From assembly GCA_022376465.1 (NCBI GenBank), contig JACDTU010000004.1, positions 2,418,001 through 2,482,000 of the forward strand: a DNA stretch of 64,000 nucleotides. Direction: 5' to 3'. This document shows, piece by piece, positions 51,778 to 62,969 of this stretch. Made by a program: the position numbers and the translations under genes. The DNA comes from Cubamyces lactineus (taxonomy: Eukaryota; Basidiomycota; Agaricomycetes; Polyporales; Polyporaceae). The notes beneath the pieces were generated by a model that did not search any database, was not told the DNA's origin, and saw nothing but the letters and a program-made list of their open reading frames with translations. Position 1 is the stretch's first letter, and each line of letters opens with the position of its first letter.

Positions 51778-53690
51778 TTAGCAGGTGAAAGGCTTCCCTA
51801 CAAGCCCTTCTCTGTAGGCGTCTGCAATGAGCTAGAAGCAAGTCAGCGTGTTCAGCACCAAGGACGCTTTCGGGGAGTAGGGTCCCAAGTTCGCACCTTC
51901 GCAGAGACGTAGGTTCCCGCGATGCACATGAACGCGCCCGCTAGGACCGTGGACGCCGCAAGCACAGTACCAAACCATCTGCGCTTCAAGCCCTCAGCCC
52001 CACCCTTTAGATGGAACGTGTCGTAGAGCCAGAAAAACCCTGCGATGCCGTACGTGTACCACGAGGCAAACAGGGACGCCGTAATGCCTGCAAGATAGGA
52101 GAAGATCGGGACGGCCGTGGCGAAGACGAACGCGATGGCGGTCGAGACGAAGCAAAGCGACACCCAGACCGTCCATCCGAGCATAGTGTGTGAGTAGACG
52201 TGGCGCGAGCGGCGGAAGAACCGCACGAAGACCAGTTTGGCGGCAACGTGGGCATAGAGAGCACCGGAACTTGAACGAAGAGACGGTGCGTGAGGTCAAG
52301 GTGCAATAGACATGGCAGGATAGATGTGGAGCGTACATGAGGAAGTTAACCAAACCCATGGCGAAGGTTATCTTCGACCATACTGGCGGTAAGGAGACGA
52401 GGGCAGGAGAGGCGACCGTACTTCCGATGTACACATAGACAACTAGGCTGAATACAGCGTAGAATGCCGTGGAGAATCCTTGTAGCACCCAAGCGGCCTG
52501 GCAGACTCGATGAGTCGACGGATGTCTCGTTCACAGGTAGAACGATTGACCTTCATGGCGTCTTGCGGCTTGCGCATCTCACTGATAAGAATGAAGAACC
52601 TAGCAGAGGCACCGTCAGTCAGTTCTCTTCAGCATAGAGAGCTCGATATGGGTATCTCACATGAAGTGTCCTGGTGTAAAAAAGGAATGCATGAGCTCTC
52701 GAACACGATGATGCTGGTTGAGCATTGCTTACCAGCGTATGAAAATACGGGTCCAGTAATCGCCAGGAAGGCCTCGTAGAACGTAGTGGGTACCGTCGCG
52801 ACTACGATACGGCCTGGTACCGGATTCGCACCTGCTCCGACCATGGCAAGAAAGCCGCATACAGTGATAAAGACAGCGCTAAGGAAACCAAGCCAGTTTA
52901 GGCCACTAAGGGTGCGGGGCAGGCTGAGGAGGAATATGGCTACGGAGAATATTGCGAGGAACACCACAGCACAGAGACCGTTGTTCGACAGCATTGACAA
53001 TGCCAACTGCCCGGATAGGATCTCAGAGCCCTACACACGCATTGTAAGCCTCGATGTACCGCTAGGGAAGATACGATACTCACTACTGCAAAAACCGCGA
53101 ATATAATGGTGCCTATTGAAAATATTTCTCTGCCAATAGGACCGAACATGATGAAACCAGCATCGCCTGTCGGTCCAACGGATACGGTGCGTCAATACAG
53201 TCACATCCCCGCGGCAGAGTACAACTACCTACCCATGTTGTGGACTTCCGGATGGTTCAACTTAAAGTCTATCAACAATTTCGCGGTGTACAGGGCGAAC
53301 ACTCCCAGAAATATGGTCAAAATGAGCGACGGCACGATACCTGTCGTCCGGATGAGTACGCAGCCAGCATACCAAACGTTTCTGGGGTCGTACCGACGAC
53401 GGCCATCGCATTAGGCAGAGTGAGCATACCATTGCTCACAATCTCCGCAATCATGAACGCGGCAACGAACTTGGTACGCGTTCTCAACATATCAGGCAAC
53501 AGTACTACCTCGAACGTTTGCTCACCGGCCACGACAGGGTCTTGTATCGGATGTCATGATCTTCTTCATCCCCGAAGACGTCTTCCAAAAGCACCGTGCC
53601 CTTCTCTGTGTTCTCGGATGGCGGTGCACCGAAACGGACTTCGCTGCTGGTGAACTCCGCTTTGCTGTCGACGGTAGCAGCGGCGGCCAT
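51778..53690 (-). CDS. AAAP-family amino acid transporter (Mtr-like)
   Basis: A multi-exon gene from ATG 53688-53690 to TAA 51778-51780. The hydrophilic N-terminus contains DEEDHDIRYKTLSW, typical of the fungal Mtr/neutral amino acid permease branch, followed by the first membrane helix region AFMIAEIVSNGMLTLPNAMAVVG. About ten further hydrophobic segments can be read through the exons (for example WTVWVSLCFVSTAIAFVFATAVPIFSYLAGI). The last exon supplies LIADAYREGLVGKPFTC at the C-terminus, the usual end for this family. A secondary transporter of neutral and aromatic amino acids at the plasma membrane is the expected role; the exact substrates are unknown. Confidence 0.88.
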
Positions 53691-54654
53691 GGCTATCGAA
53701 CGGGGCTGGGAGAAGAGCGGCTCTTCCCAACAGTCGTAGTGCAGCTAAGTAGGGGTGTCGGTGCAGACTATCTTATCGCAGCACACGAGTGCGAGAGCGG
53801 GGCCTGAGCGAAGATGTTAGTCAGGGGAAGAGCTCAGCAATGCCGAAGTGTAGCCTGGGTGCGTTATCAACGATTCTCGCGGACGATAAACTCGGGCATG
53901 ACTTACATTTCGAGCTAGCACGCATGCCATCACCGAAGTGTGCAGGCATCACGGCGCATAAGCAGCACGGAGACGCGTACGGACGAAATAGATTCGCGTT
54001 TGCCGCACAACACCGAGGAGCGGAGCAGCCTCGGAGGCGCCGAGTGGGAGCAGTCCCACGTCGTGTAAGCGCCGGGACGCGATCGGGGTGGTCTTGTGAC
54101 CGAGCACCCACAAGCGCCCATTGTTTCTGGCGCCCGTAATTCGTCCTCTGCTCAGTTCTGCTTTCATGTACGTGGTCGACCATATCAAGGCCCACTGCTA
54201 TCTAGTTGGCGTCGAGGCAACCGCCAAAAACTACTGCCATGACTCCCAAAGGTACACGGAGGAGATGGGAATTCTCGGCCACGACCGTGCTCGGCGTAGT
54301 CGATTCTTTGCCAATCCCGCTGAAAAGCACCTCACGGTGAATCTAAGGTGCCGTAAATATCTCATGCTGCTGTGTCCCTTGTTGCTGAGTGCAGACGGTG
54401 TTGGGTATATGATTGCGAATACTGGCCCAGCACTGTACTCAGACAACGCACCTCAAACGTTCAATATCTTATCATGTGATCGAGCGTCAACAAGCGCCCA
54501 TGGCACACGCCCACGCCTGTCGCCTGTTTCTCCGCACGTCTCAGTCCTGTACGGCATGGGTTCCGACTCTGTCCAGCCTGTCTGCGGCTACGACTCCCCA
54601 ACACCCTCCTTGCCTTACAACCACTAGCATCGCTGGCATTGCGCGCAGCCCCGC
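53691..54654. other. Divergent intergenic region, transporter / F-box gene
   Basis: About 960 bp with several short frames, none protein-like. Holds both promoters. Confidence 0.5.
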
Positions 54655-55797
54655 ATGGACACTACTCGCCCCGCCCCGGTCCTTGTAGACGATCTCATCC
54701 CCATCATCCTCGAGAGCGAGGATCACTGGTGGCCAAGGGATTTCCAAAGGCTCGCTCTCGTCTCTCCAGCATGGGTTTCGCCTGTCAGGAAACGGCTATA
54801 CGCCCACCCGTCGTTGCGCTCGTATCGCGCGTGTCAGCTCCTCGCTCGCACGTTCACGGAGAACCCGGGGCTGCTGTCTTTCGTGCGAAGCCTCGAGTTG
54901 CGACCCACTGCCGATGAGCATAGGACCCTGGACGAACGGGAGATGCAGAGCCTGAGGCGCATCCTCGGACTCAAAGGCTTGCGCTCGGTAACACTCGGAG
55001 GGGACCTGGCCATCGCCGCACAGAGGTTTCTTGGTGTCATGGTCGACACTCGCGCCGTCACCGAGCTGCATATCGACGGGTGCATGATTTCCAAGGGCCG
55101 CTCGACATCCCTCGCCCCAGTGGTGCCCTCATTGGAATGGGACGACGCGATCGCGTTCAGGTTCCCCAACCTCCGCAGTCTCACCCTAAGCAACGTCCTC
55201 CTGACCATCATCCCCTCGATGATGGACCGCCCATCCGGCCTAACGCATCTGACGCTCAATAACGTGGACCTGGACGTCGGCTTCCTCCCTGACATCTGTC
55301 AAGGGTCCTGGGAAACGCTGCGGGACTTGAGGGTCGTTGGTGGCAACGCGGTCGAGCTGGATGACGGCATCCGCTCTATGCTGGAGATGTGCGAGAACAT
55401 TGAGACGCTGCACTGCGAGGCGAGAGACCTGTCCAGCCATCCTTCAATCTTTGACGACCAGCCGCCGCCGTGCCCAAGCCTGCGCAGATTGTGCTTGTCG
55501 GGCTTCGACGCGAATCCCCAAACCTTGCAGGCCATCATCCAGGCGTGCCCGCAGTTAGAGGATTTAGCTGTGCTAGGGCGTGTCGTCCGCATATCTCCCG
55601 AGCAGTGGGCATCCTTCGTGACGTCTGGCGCATTACCCTCACTCCGGCGATTAGTTGCGCCTTCGGGCACGAACCAACCACCCTTCACCTTCTGGTCCTC
55701 TAGCGAGTTTGAGAAGCTGTACGATGCTTGTCATGCGAAAGACGTCGAGTTGGATAGCCTGACTTCCAAGGGCTCTCCCCGTCCTCTTATGTTCTAA
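54655..55797 (+). CDS. F-box/LRR-like protein, single exon
   Basis: An uninterrupted 380-residue frame. The N-terminal ~50 residues resemble an F-box (VDDLIPIILESEDHWWPRDFQRLALVSPAWVSPVRKRLY). The rest has degenerate leucine-rich repeats (LRSLTLSNVLL; LTHLTLNNVDL; LRDLRVVGGNAVEL; LRRLCLSGFDANPQTL; CPQLEDLAVLG). Agaricomycetes carry large families of such proteins, possible SCF ubiquitin-ligase adaptors or divergent relatives. Lack of introns contrasts with the neighbouring genes and suits this fast-evolving family. Target unknown. Confidence 0.82.
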   Translation: MDTTRPAPVLVDDLIPIILESEDHWWPRDFQRLALVSPAWVSPVRKRLYAHPSLRSYRACQLLARTFTENPGLLSFVRSLELRPTADEHRTLDEREMQSLRRILGLKGLRSVTLGGDLAIAAQRFLGVMVDTRAVTELHIDGCMISKGRSTSLAPVVPSLEWDDAIAFRFPNLRSLTLSNVLLTIIPSMMDRPSGLTHLTLNNVDLDVGFLPDICQGSWETLRDLRVVGGNAVELDDGIRSMLEMCENIETLHCEARDLSSHPSIFDDQPPPCPSLRRLCLSGFDANPQTLQAIIQACPQLEDLAVLGRVVRISPEQWASFVTSGALPSLRRLVAPSGTNQPPFTFWSSSEFEKLYDACHAKDVELDSLTSKGSPRPLMF

Positions 55798-56514
55798 TAG
55801 CAGGGTACGTAGTACGATTACTTCATTGAGACACGTATTCAGCCTAAAGATGCCTTCATTACAGCGCTTACTCCAACTGACACCAAACGTCTGGAATTTC
55901 TTACCACTTCTCGGGGCCGTTGAATGTTTCTCGGTTTGTTCCTTTTGCACCACACACTCGACTATACCCCTGGTTCTTCAGGTACGACTTATGTATGATA
56001 TTGACGATTACGATCACATCGCATTGCGCATGCACCGCAACTCACCTCTCCCGTGTCAATCTCGCTATCCGTGTCACATATGTACTTGTATCGCCTCCAT
56101 TGCTGCATCCCGTACTCTGCTGTACATACCTACTGTTCCTTAGGCTCAATATGCCATCTTCGTGTCTCGTCGTCCTGGCGACTGGGAGTGGTCGAGGAAT
56201 GCGGGGTACCTGAGCGGCGCGTTAATTGCCGGAGATCGAGTCGGAGCAGGATGGGCAAGCGAGGGACGCGTGAGGAAGCGCCCAATATTGTTTGTTTCGT
56301 GCCTGCGAGCGCGGCCGCTCACGACGTTCTTGTCCTATCACGCCAGATACCCCGCCCCTCGTCGTCGCCGTCGCCGACAGCGACGCAGGTCTGCGACCAC
56401 CAGTGTCCCCCATACGCCGCTCGCCTGGCCTGCAGCTTCCCCTTTTTGCCCCGTTCACCGCTCCTTCCCCGCCACGTTCGCTTCTGAAGTTTTCTAAATA
56501 CCACGCAACGTCAA
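55798..56514. other. Intergenic region upstream of the hydrolase gene
   Basis: About 720 bp with no supportable gene. The last ~200 bp are CT-rich and probably the leader of the next gene. Confidence 0.5.
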
Positions 56515-59500
56515 ATGTCGACCCACGTCCTCACGCACGATCCACCCTCCGCCAACGCGAGCGGATCCCAGCAGCCCCGCAAGGCTCAGAAGAAGTCTTC
56601 CTTCCTCTCCCTTCGTCGCGAGCAGCGGTCTCCTACCTCTCCAGATACCTCAGCTAGTAGCGGAGGTCGATCCCACGCGATTGACAAGTCGACATCACCC
56701 TCTGCGTTCCATGCCTTCCAAGACGTCTCGCGGCCGGTAATCTCCCGTCCAACAGAGCTGGGTTCGCGCAGCCACAACCGCCGTCCATCGAAGACGACCA
56801 GCTTGAGGCACGACGCCGGCTATTCGAGAGGAACTCGCGAGCGCGAACGAGACCGCGAGCGGGAGCTGCAGCTCGAGGCGGAGAAGGAGAAGGAGCAAGA
56901 GGAGGAGTACGAGGCGACCGAGCTCGGCTTCGTCGACTTCCCGAGCTTTGACCAACGCTCGTCGCGTTCCCGCGGGAGTGAGAGCGCAAAGGCCCGTTCG
57001 CGTGTGCGGTCGGGCCCCTCCAGCAAACGGAGCTTCCCAGGCCATGCACACGGCGACCCTTACGGCTACCCCGTCCGCGACTCCAACTCGTCCTCCCTCA
57101 GCCAGTTCACGGACATACCCCAGACGCCTGTCGACGAGTCCTTCTTCCGCGACCCGATCTTCGGCTCCCAGGTTGTCGTCGCTGCACCCGTCGCGGGCGT
57201 CGAGACGATGGATGCGCTGGTTGACGGCATGAACCACTTCGGTGGCGACGACCACTTCATGGGCATGGGCGGCATGTCCGCACGCTCCAAGTTCTCTGCA
57301 AAGTCGGGTTTCCACCCTCTCTACCAACCCCCTCTGCCGACGCCGCCGCCTGGGGTAAAGCTTGGCGGTGCCATGCCTAGGAAATCCCCTGCCAGATCCA
57401 GAGGCTCTGATGCGGACGAAGAGGAGGACGTAAGCCGTGCTCGCTCTCCGCAGTCCAAGCCACGAAAGAGTCCTCGTCCACAGCCCTCCCGATCTGACAC
57501 TATACGCCCTGATCGCCCTGACACCGCGGACACTATCAAGAGCGCTCCTACGCACTCGCCGACGAGCCCTGTAAGCCCAGGCCCCGAGAAGAGACCGCAA
57601 ACATCTCCGCAGAGAACAGTCGCTCCGTCGATCTCTGAGATCATCAGGGCGCATGCACCTCCCGAACAACAGGTACGCTCCAGGAAGAGCTCGTATGCTA
57701 CTAGTTACGGCCATGGGTCGCAACATACGCACGGGAAGCTGCCGGAGCCGGAACCCGTCGTGGCGGCACAGGCCGCTGAAGACGAAGGCGATCTCATCTC
57801 AAGATCATCCGTCGACACGCTCGCGGAAGAGATACAGCGCACCATACAGGCAGAAAAGCGAGCCTCTGTCGTTCCTCGAGCTCTGCACAAAGCCAGGTCG
57901 TTCCAGTATTCCCATGTCTCCGAGGCCAGCCGCCCTGTGTCGTCTCCCCGCACCGATACCCGCCGCGAATCCTCCATCTTTTCATACTCCACAACCATAT
58001 CCGACCAGCCACCCCTCCCTCCTCTCGACATGATGGGCCTCACGAAGGTTCCCGTGAACTCTCCTTCGCAGACGATCGCGCAGTATTTGCGCTCCACTCG
58101 CTTGACCACCCTTCTTCGCCTCACACGCTCGCCTCACGCCTCGCGGGGCAACCCGCTCACGGTGAGCCTGTCCGATTTGGGAAGTCCCACTGGTTTTCCT
58201 CTGCTCGTTTTTCTCGGTTTGGGCTGTGTGCGGCATATCATGGGCTTGTATGATGAAATGGCGGAATGTATGGGTATCCGACTGATCACGATAGACCGGT
58301 AAGTGACGACAGGGATATTTGTTCTGACTGAATGCTAATTGGCGACACAGTTGGGGCTTGGGCCGTACGGAGGTTCCCAAGAACAAGTCTGCAAGGGGTA
58401 TACCGGAGTGGGCTGGCATCGTAGAGGAGGTGCTGGACCAGCTCAACATCGACCAATGTAGCATCATGGCGCATTCGGCAGGCGCCCCATATGCGATGGC
58501 CTTTGCGAACAGGTTCCCAGAGCGGATAAGGGGCGAAGTCTGTTTATTGGCACCTTGGGTCGCTGGAGGCGAGGGTGGTGAGTTGCATTGCACTGCCACA
58601 TCACAGCAAGATACTCACAGCCGATGTAGGTGGCTACAAGTGGCTGAAGTATGTCCCGAACGGGCTGCTCAAGACGGCTCAAGCAGCCGAGTGGAAGGTT
58701 CAGGCATGGATGCTCGGCAAGCCTCCTACCATAGCCTTCGAGGGCATTGGCTTCGAGGTCAAGACGGCCCCGACGACTCCCTCCGCCAATTCCTCTACAT
58801 CAGCTCTCGACGCTCCTCGCTCTCCCCCAAACTCGGCGTCTACAGTGACACCTAGTCTGGCTGCTCTACAAGAGCAGGAGCCTCGTCCCAGCATATCATC
58901 CGTCGCATTCAGCGAATACGACGACCTCCGCGACTTCGAGGGCTGTTTCGAGAGTCGTAGCACATTGGGCCGAGCCAGCTCAAGCTCGCAGCGAAAACGG
59001 GTGGTCAGCGACTGCAAGTCAGGATCGTCGGCACAGACTACCATGAGGAAGCCTTCAAGGGGTTTCCTTGGCAGATTCAAGTCTGGTGCAAACAACCAGC
59101 AGGTGCCAAGCCCCACACCCGAGAAGCCGGCCGGCGGGGGTGCGAAGAAGCTGAAGGCTCTTCGCTCAATGGGCTCGCTTAAAGGCCGGTCACGGCCAAG
59201 CACAGGAAGCAAGATGTCTGATCCACCTGTGCCCACGCCGCCATGGATTCCTCCTGCCCCTCTAGGCAGCTCGGAAGTTGGCTTAGGTTTGGACCAACTA
59301 GACTGGTCAAATACTTCTTTGCGGAGCTCGCGATCGCCCTCTCCTGCTTTGAAGCACAAAGATCTCCCCCCTCTAGACCTATCCCGCGATATCTGTTCAC
59401 CGACACCGTCATCGCGCACAGGCGGTCGACGATCGATCTCTTTCACTGCTGGCAGCCCATCATCACCACCCTTGGTCCAGTCACCGCAGACCACCGGCGC

Positions 59501-59915
59501 AAGGACGCCCACTTCCGCCCAAAGCTTCCAGGTCGCACTTGGCAACGCGCTTCTAGCTGCCTCGCATTCTGAGTCCTCAAAAGGCACTCATAACGACCTG
59601 CTCCAGATTCTCAACCACGATCGACAACCCTGGGGCTTCTCGTACACTGCGTACCCGCACAATGTCAGGATCTGGTACGGGGACAGGGACGAGAAGATCG
59701 CGGAGAACGCGGTGCGGTGGATGGAAAACGCCATGGGTCCCGACAAGTGCCAGGTCAAGGTGATCAAGGGCGCGGATCACTCGCTCATGTTCAAGAGTTC
59801 GGTCGTCATAGAAGTCTTGGAACATATCGCTGAGTATTGGCGGGATTGTGAGTCTCCAATGCCGTCATCCCTCCAGGACGCCACGCTGACTGTCGCCACC
59901 TCGACAGGGAATTGA
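56515..59915 (+). CDS. Large alpha/beta-hydrolase-fold protein with disordered extensions
   Basis: Three exons (56515-58298, 58351-58577 and 58630-59915) give an exact 1098-residue frame. Residues 1-545 are Ser/Pro/Arg-rich and disordered, with a charged RERERDRERELQLEAEKEKE helix. The fold begins at about 550 (LTVSLSDLGSPTGFPLLVFLGLG). The nucleophile elbow AHSAGAP puts Ser at about 637. A disordered Ser/Pro-rich insert of roughly 280 residues follows (about 720-1000). The fold then resumes with VRIWYGDRDEKI (acid, Asp near 1022) and KGADHSLMF (His near 1054). The catalytic triad looks complete, so an active serine hydrolase or esterase is likely; the substrate is unknown. Many S/T-P sites suggest phospho-regulation of the insert. 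Confidence 0.85.
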
Positions 59916-60448
59916 CCGTATCTTATTCGTTGCTTGCTCCCCGATCTTCTCTTCGTGATTGTTGGATTATATACCATCTCCTGCAGATACCTTTCACCTT
60001 CCTCCCCGCCACTGTCTAATCGTTCACTACGCCCTTCGCTGTATCCCATACCATTGCACGCCCTCTTTGACCACCACACACCACCACGTACGTTATATGC
60101 GTCCCCCGCGCTCTCTAGGATTAATGGCCCATACCTCCTTTTACTCTCGTCGCTTCGTAATTCTGTAGGATTGCCTCGGGGTGGCACACACAGTTCAGCA
60201 CGGTTCTCTCTTTGTACCATTCGTTCACACTTCGCAGTTCCTCCTCGCGTGAGCTGAGCAGCAGCAGTCAGTAGTTAAGTAGCAACCCCATTTTTGCAAA
60301 TTTGATGCGTTGTTTGTGTGTCGAGCTCGAGGTAGTGAAATTGACAACAAAAAGACAAAAGAGAGACGTGTGCATTGGCCGTACCAAGAAGCACTCTGCA
60401 CTAGATAGAATGTTCCGCTGTATGCTACGTCACTAGTGTCCTGGGGGA
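59916..60448. other. Convergent 3' region
   Basis: About 530 bp between the hydrolase and the mucin-like gene. No gene seen. Confidence 0.5.
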
Positions 60449-62398
60449 TCAAGAAGGAGTGGTGGGGGACGAGTTCCGCGGTATGCGATTGAGCCACGGC
60501 GAGCTCTTGTTGAATGCTCCCCTCAAGGGGCTCTTCGGTGGGATGGCTGGGGCTGTTGTCCCGGAGACCCTGATCAACATCATGCTACCCAGAGAAGTAT
60601 GTGCACTTACGCGGCGGACGAGGCTCTTCGACGGGCATCGAATACTCGGAAGCAACACTTCCCTCCGAACCAGCCAGCGACTCTGTTGACCGAGACGCGT
60701 CGAGCGGGACGTCTGGAGGGATAGTATCTGCGAACGGATTCTGCGGTCGCATCGGGGCAAGGCCGAGAGGCCCCGACACCATCGCTGCAGGAGCCGCTTC
60801 GCGCATGAGACCCGCGGCCCCTTCCATGTCTGCAGATGCAGCCCGACGTGCGGCCTGGTTCTTCAGCAGCATGAAGAGCACTGCGCCGAGCAGGCCTAGG
60901 ACGAGCAGAGAGGCGACAACGGCGATGGCGATGATCACGGGTTTGGACACCCCAGTCGTGCTTGGCTGGCCGTTGTTCGACGCCCCTGACGTCCCGCTTG
61001 CGTTCGGGGCAGAGGAGAATATGGCCGAGGCGGATGGTTGCGAGCCGGTAGCTCCTCCAGAGACTGTATACAAGCATGCGTTGTTAGTCTTCATATGAGA
61101 TATACCAGGGACGCAGGCCTCACCGCTGGCGGCCCCTCCACTCCCGGGGGTGCTTGTGCCGCCGCCGGAAGCGGCAGACGAACCACCACCAGGTGGATTG
61201 GTCTGTGAAGGGCTGGCAGTCTGGGTACCAACAGAGGGCCCTCCGGAAGCTTGTGTCGCTCCACTACCGGTAGTAGGATTCGCTGTGACAGCGGACGTCG
61301 AGGCACTGCCAGAGCCCGCGCCTGAGGAAGGACTGGGATCGGCAGCACTCGTACCCGTTTGCGCAACAGTATCCCCGGCGGTCGCGAGGGTTGACGCTCC
61401 TGGGGACTGCGTGGGGCTAGACCCGACAGTTCCATCGCCACTGCTGGAAGCTGCGGTAGGTGGTGCGCAAGTGAGCAAATTCGTGATGTCGAATGCCAAG
61501 CTGGTAAGCACAGTGTACCCACCTTGCACGGGCTGTGTGAGAGTGCCCGTCGTGGTCGTGGTCGTAGTCGCACTCAACGTTGCTGTGTCCGTCGCGGTTA
61601 CTACTACAGTTGGCACGCCGTGTATTATGGAACTAGCTGGCCCGCTGGACGTCGTGGAGTTGGAACCATCTGGCATGACGGTCGCGCATAGCGCCGTTAG
61701 ACACAATTGGCATTCGGCGAGTACGATTTGATGCATACCACTAGAATCGATCTGTACGATGACGGAGTCGAAGGTGATCTGACTGGTGTTGTTGAACCTG
61801 TCGTCCTCGAGGTTGACGACGGTGAGGACATGTTGGCGGCCAGGGTCGAGGTCAGTGAACGAAAAGAGTGTGGCCTACGTACGTATCGTCGTTGACGCTG
61901 ATCAGTATAAGCAACCCACCATAGAAATATGTAAGACCTACTGGGGGTTGGGTCCCATTCTCCCGAGAATCGTGGGCGTCGACCGTGATGATGTCCACAC
62001 CTACGTCGGTCGTCGAATTGCAGTCGATACAGGCAAAGTACAGCGCTCCACCAGAGATCGTGAAGCCCTGGTAGAACACGGCGTTCGTTTGCTCTGTGAG
62101 AACGTAGGCATCACAATTTAGGTCCCATACGTCGTATCGCAGCAACGCTGCGCAGCACACAAACACGACACTCGCACTAGTACTCACGTGGTAGCACGAC
62201 TTGCACCTCTTCATTAGGTCCGTTTGCAAAGGCGAACTCGAGGCCGGTCCGATTGAACGTCGCGGCGCGCCATCCGGACGAGAACGACACGAGCGGGCTG
62301 TCCAGGCGGAGCGTCACGTTTTGGGGCGTGCCAGCGACCCGGGGGAGAACAACTATTGACAGTGTGAGAAGGAAAACATTTACAACGAACGAAAGCAT
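60449..62398 (-). CDS. Mucin-like single-pass membrane protein of unknown function
   Basis: A multi-exon gene from ATG 62396-62398 to TGA 60449-60451. It starts with a signal peptide (MLSFVVNVFLLTLSIVVLPRVAG). An ectodomain follows with N-glycosylation sites (NVT, NRT, NST) and beta-rich segments (FYQGFTISGGALYFACIDC; TDLDPGRQHVLTVVNLED; FDSVIVQID). A long Thr/Ser/Gly-rich stalk suitable for O-mannosylation comes next. One membrane helix (VIIAIAVVASLLVLGLLGAVLFML) is followed by a Lys/Arg stop-transfer and a ~110-residue cytoplasmic tail with NPFAD and poly-Pro motifs. The TDLDPGRQH type of motif is common in fungal surface proteins with lectin-like domains. Role unknown; a cell-wall sensor or adhesion protein is a guess. 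Confidence 0.75.
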
Positions 62399-62969
62399 GG
62401 GGAAAGGCCGGAAGGAATGACCAGCATGCCGCAGGGCAAGAAAGGAGCTATGAAGCGAACGAAGGGGGGACGAACCAAGGAGCGTCCGCGCGGGAGGCGG
62501 GGGGAAGTCGCTGTTCGCGTCGTCGTCATCACCGTCGGAGACGAGACAGGACAGCAAGAATAGGCACAGGCTCACTTGCAAGGATAGCAGGAGCTTATCT
62601 GCGCACGACCCGGAGAGGCCAATGGGGAGCAAAGCTCGTCGTTGATGATCATCCCGACAGATCCCTGCATCATCACCTGCTGGACTGACCGCAGAGCAGT
62701 GCTGCTAGGTTCCCTAGCGATCCCGAGCCAGCGCTCAACGGGCGGTGCAGCCAGCCGGACTTTGACAGCCAGTAACAGATGCAACGGTGTTGATATTCTA
62801 CAGAGTGCTACAATTATGTCGCAGTAGTAAAACATGAGCGCGACGGTGGTAATACAATGATGTCACATACTCGATACAAGCCACATCTCAACTCGATGAC
62901 TTCGGGGACCGCGTGCAGATGTCGGGTCCGCAACGCTAGCGATATCGTACCGCATGAGGCCCGGAAGCA
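62399..62969. other. Intergenic region
   Basis: About 570 bp, probably the promoter of the mucin-like gene and the 3' UTR of the next. No gene seen. Confidence 0.5.

Noticed and set aside
56695..57732. 345-codon minus-strand frame opposite the hydrolase
   Set aside because: Overlaps the coding exon completely and has no recognisable family or splice support.
58700..59587. 295-codon minus-strand frame opposite the hydrolase insert
   Set aside because: Shadow of a low-complexity coding region.
61150..61731. 193-codon plus-strand frame opposite the mucin-like stalk
   Set aside because: Val/Pro-rich complement of Thr/Ser/Gly repeats; the minus-strand gene has signal peptide, stalk and membrane helix.
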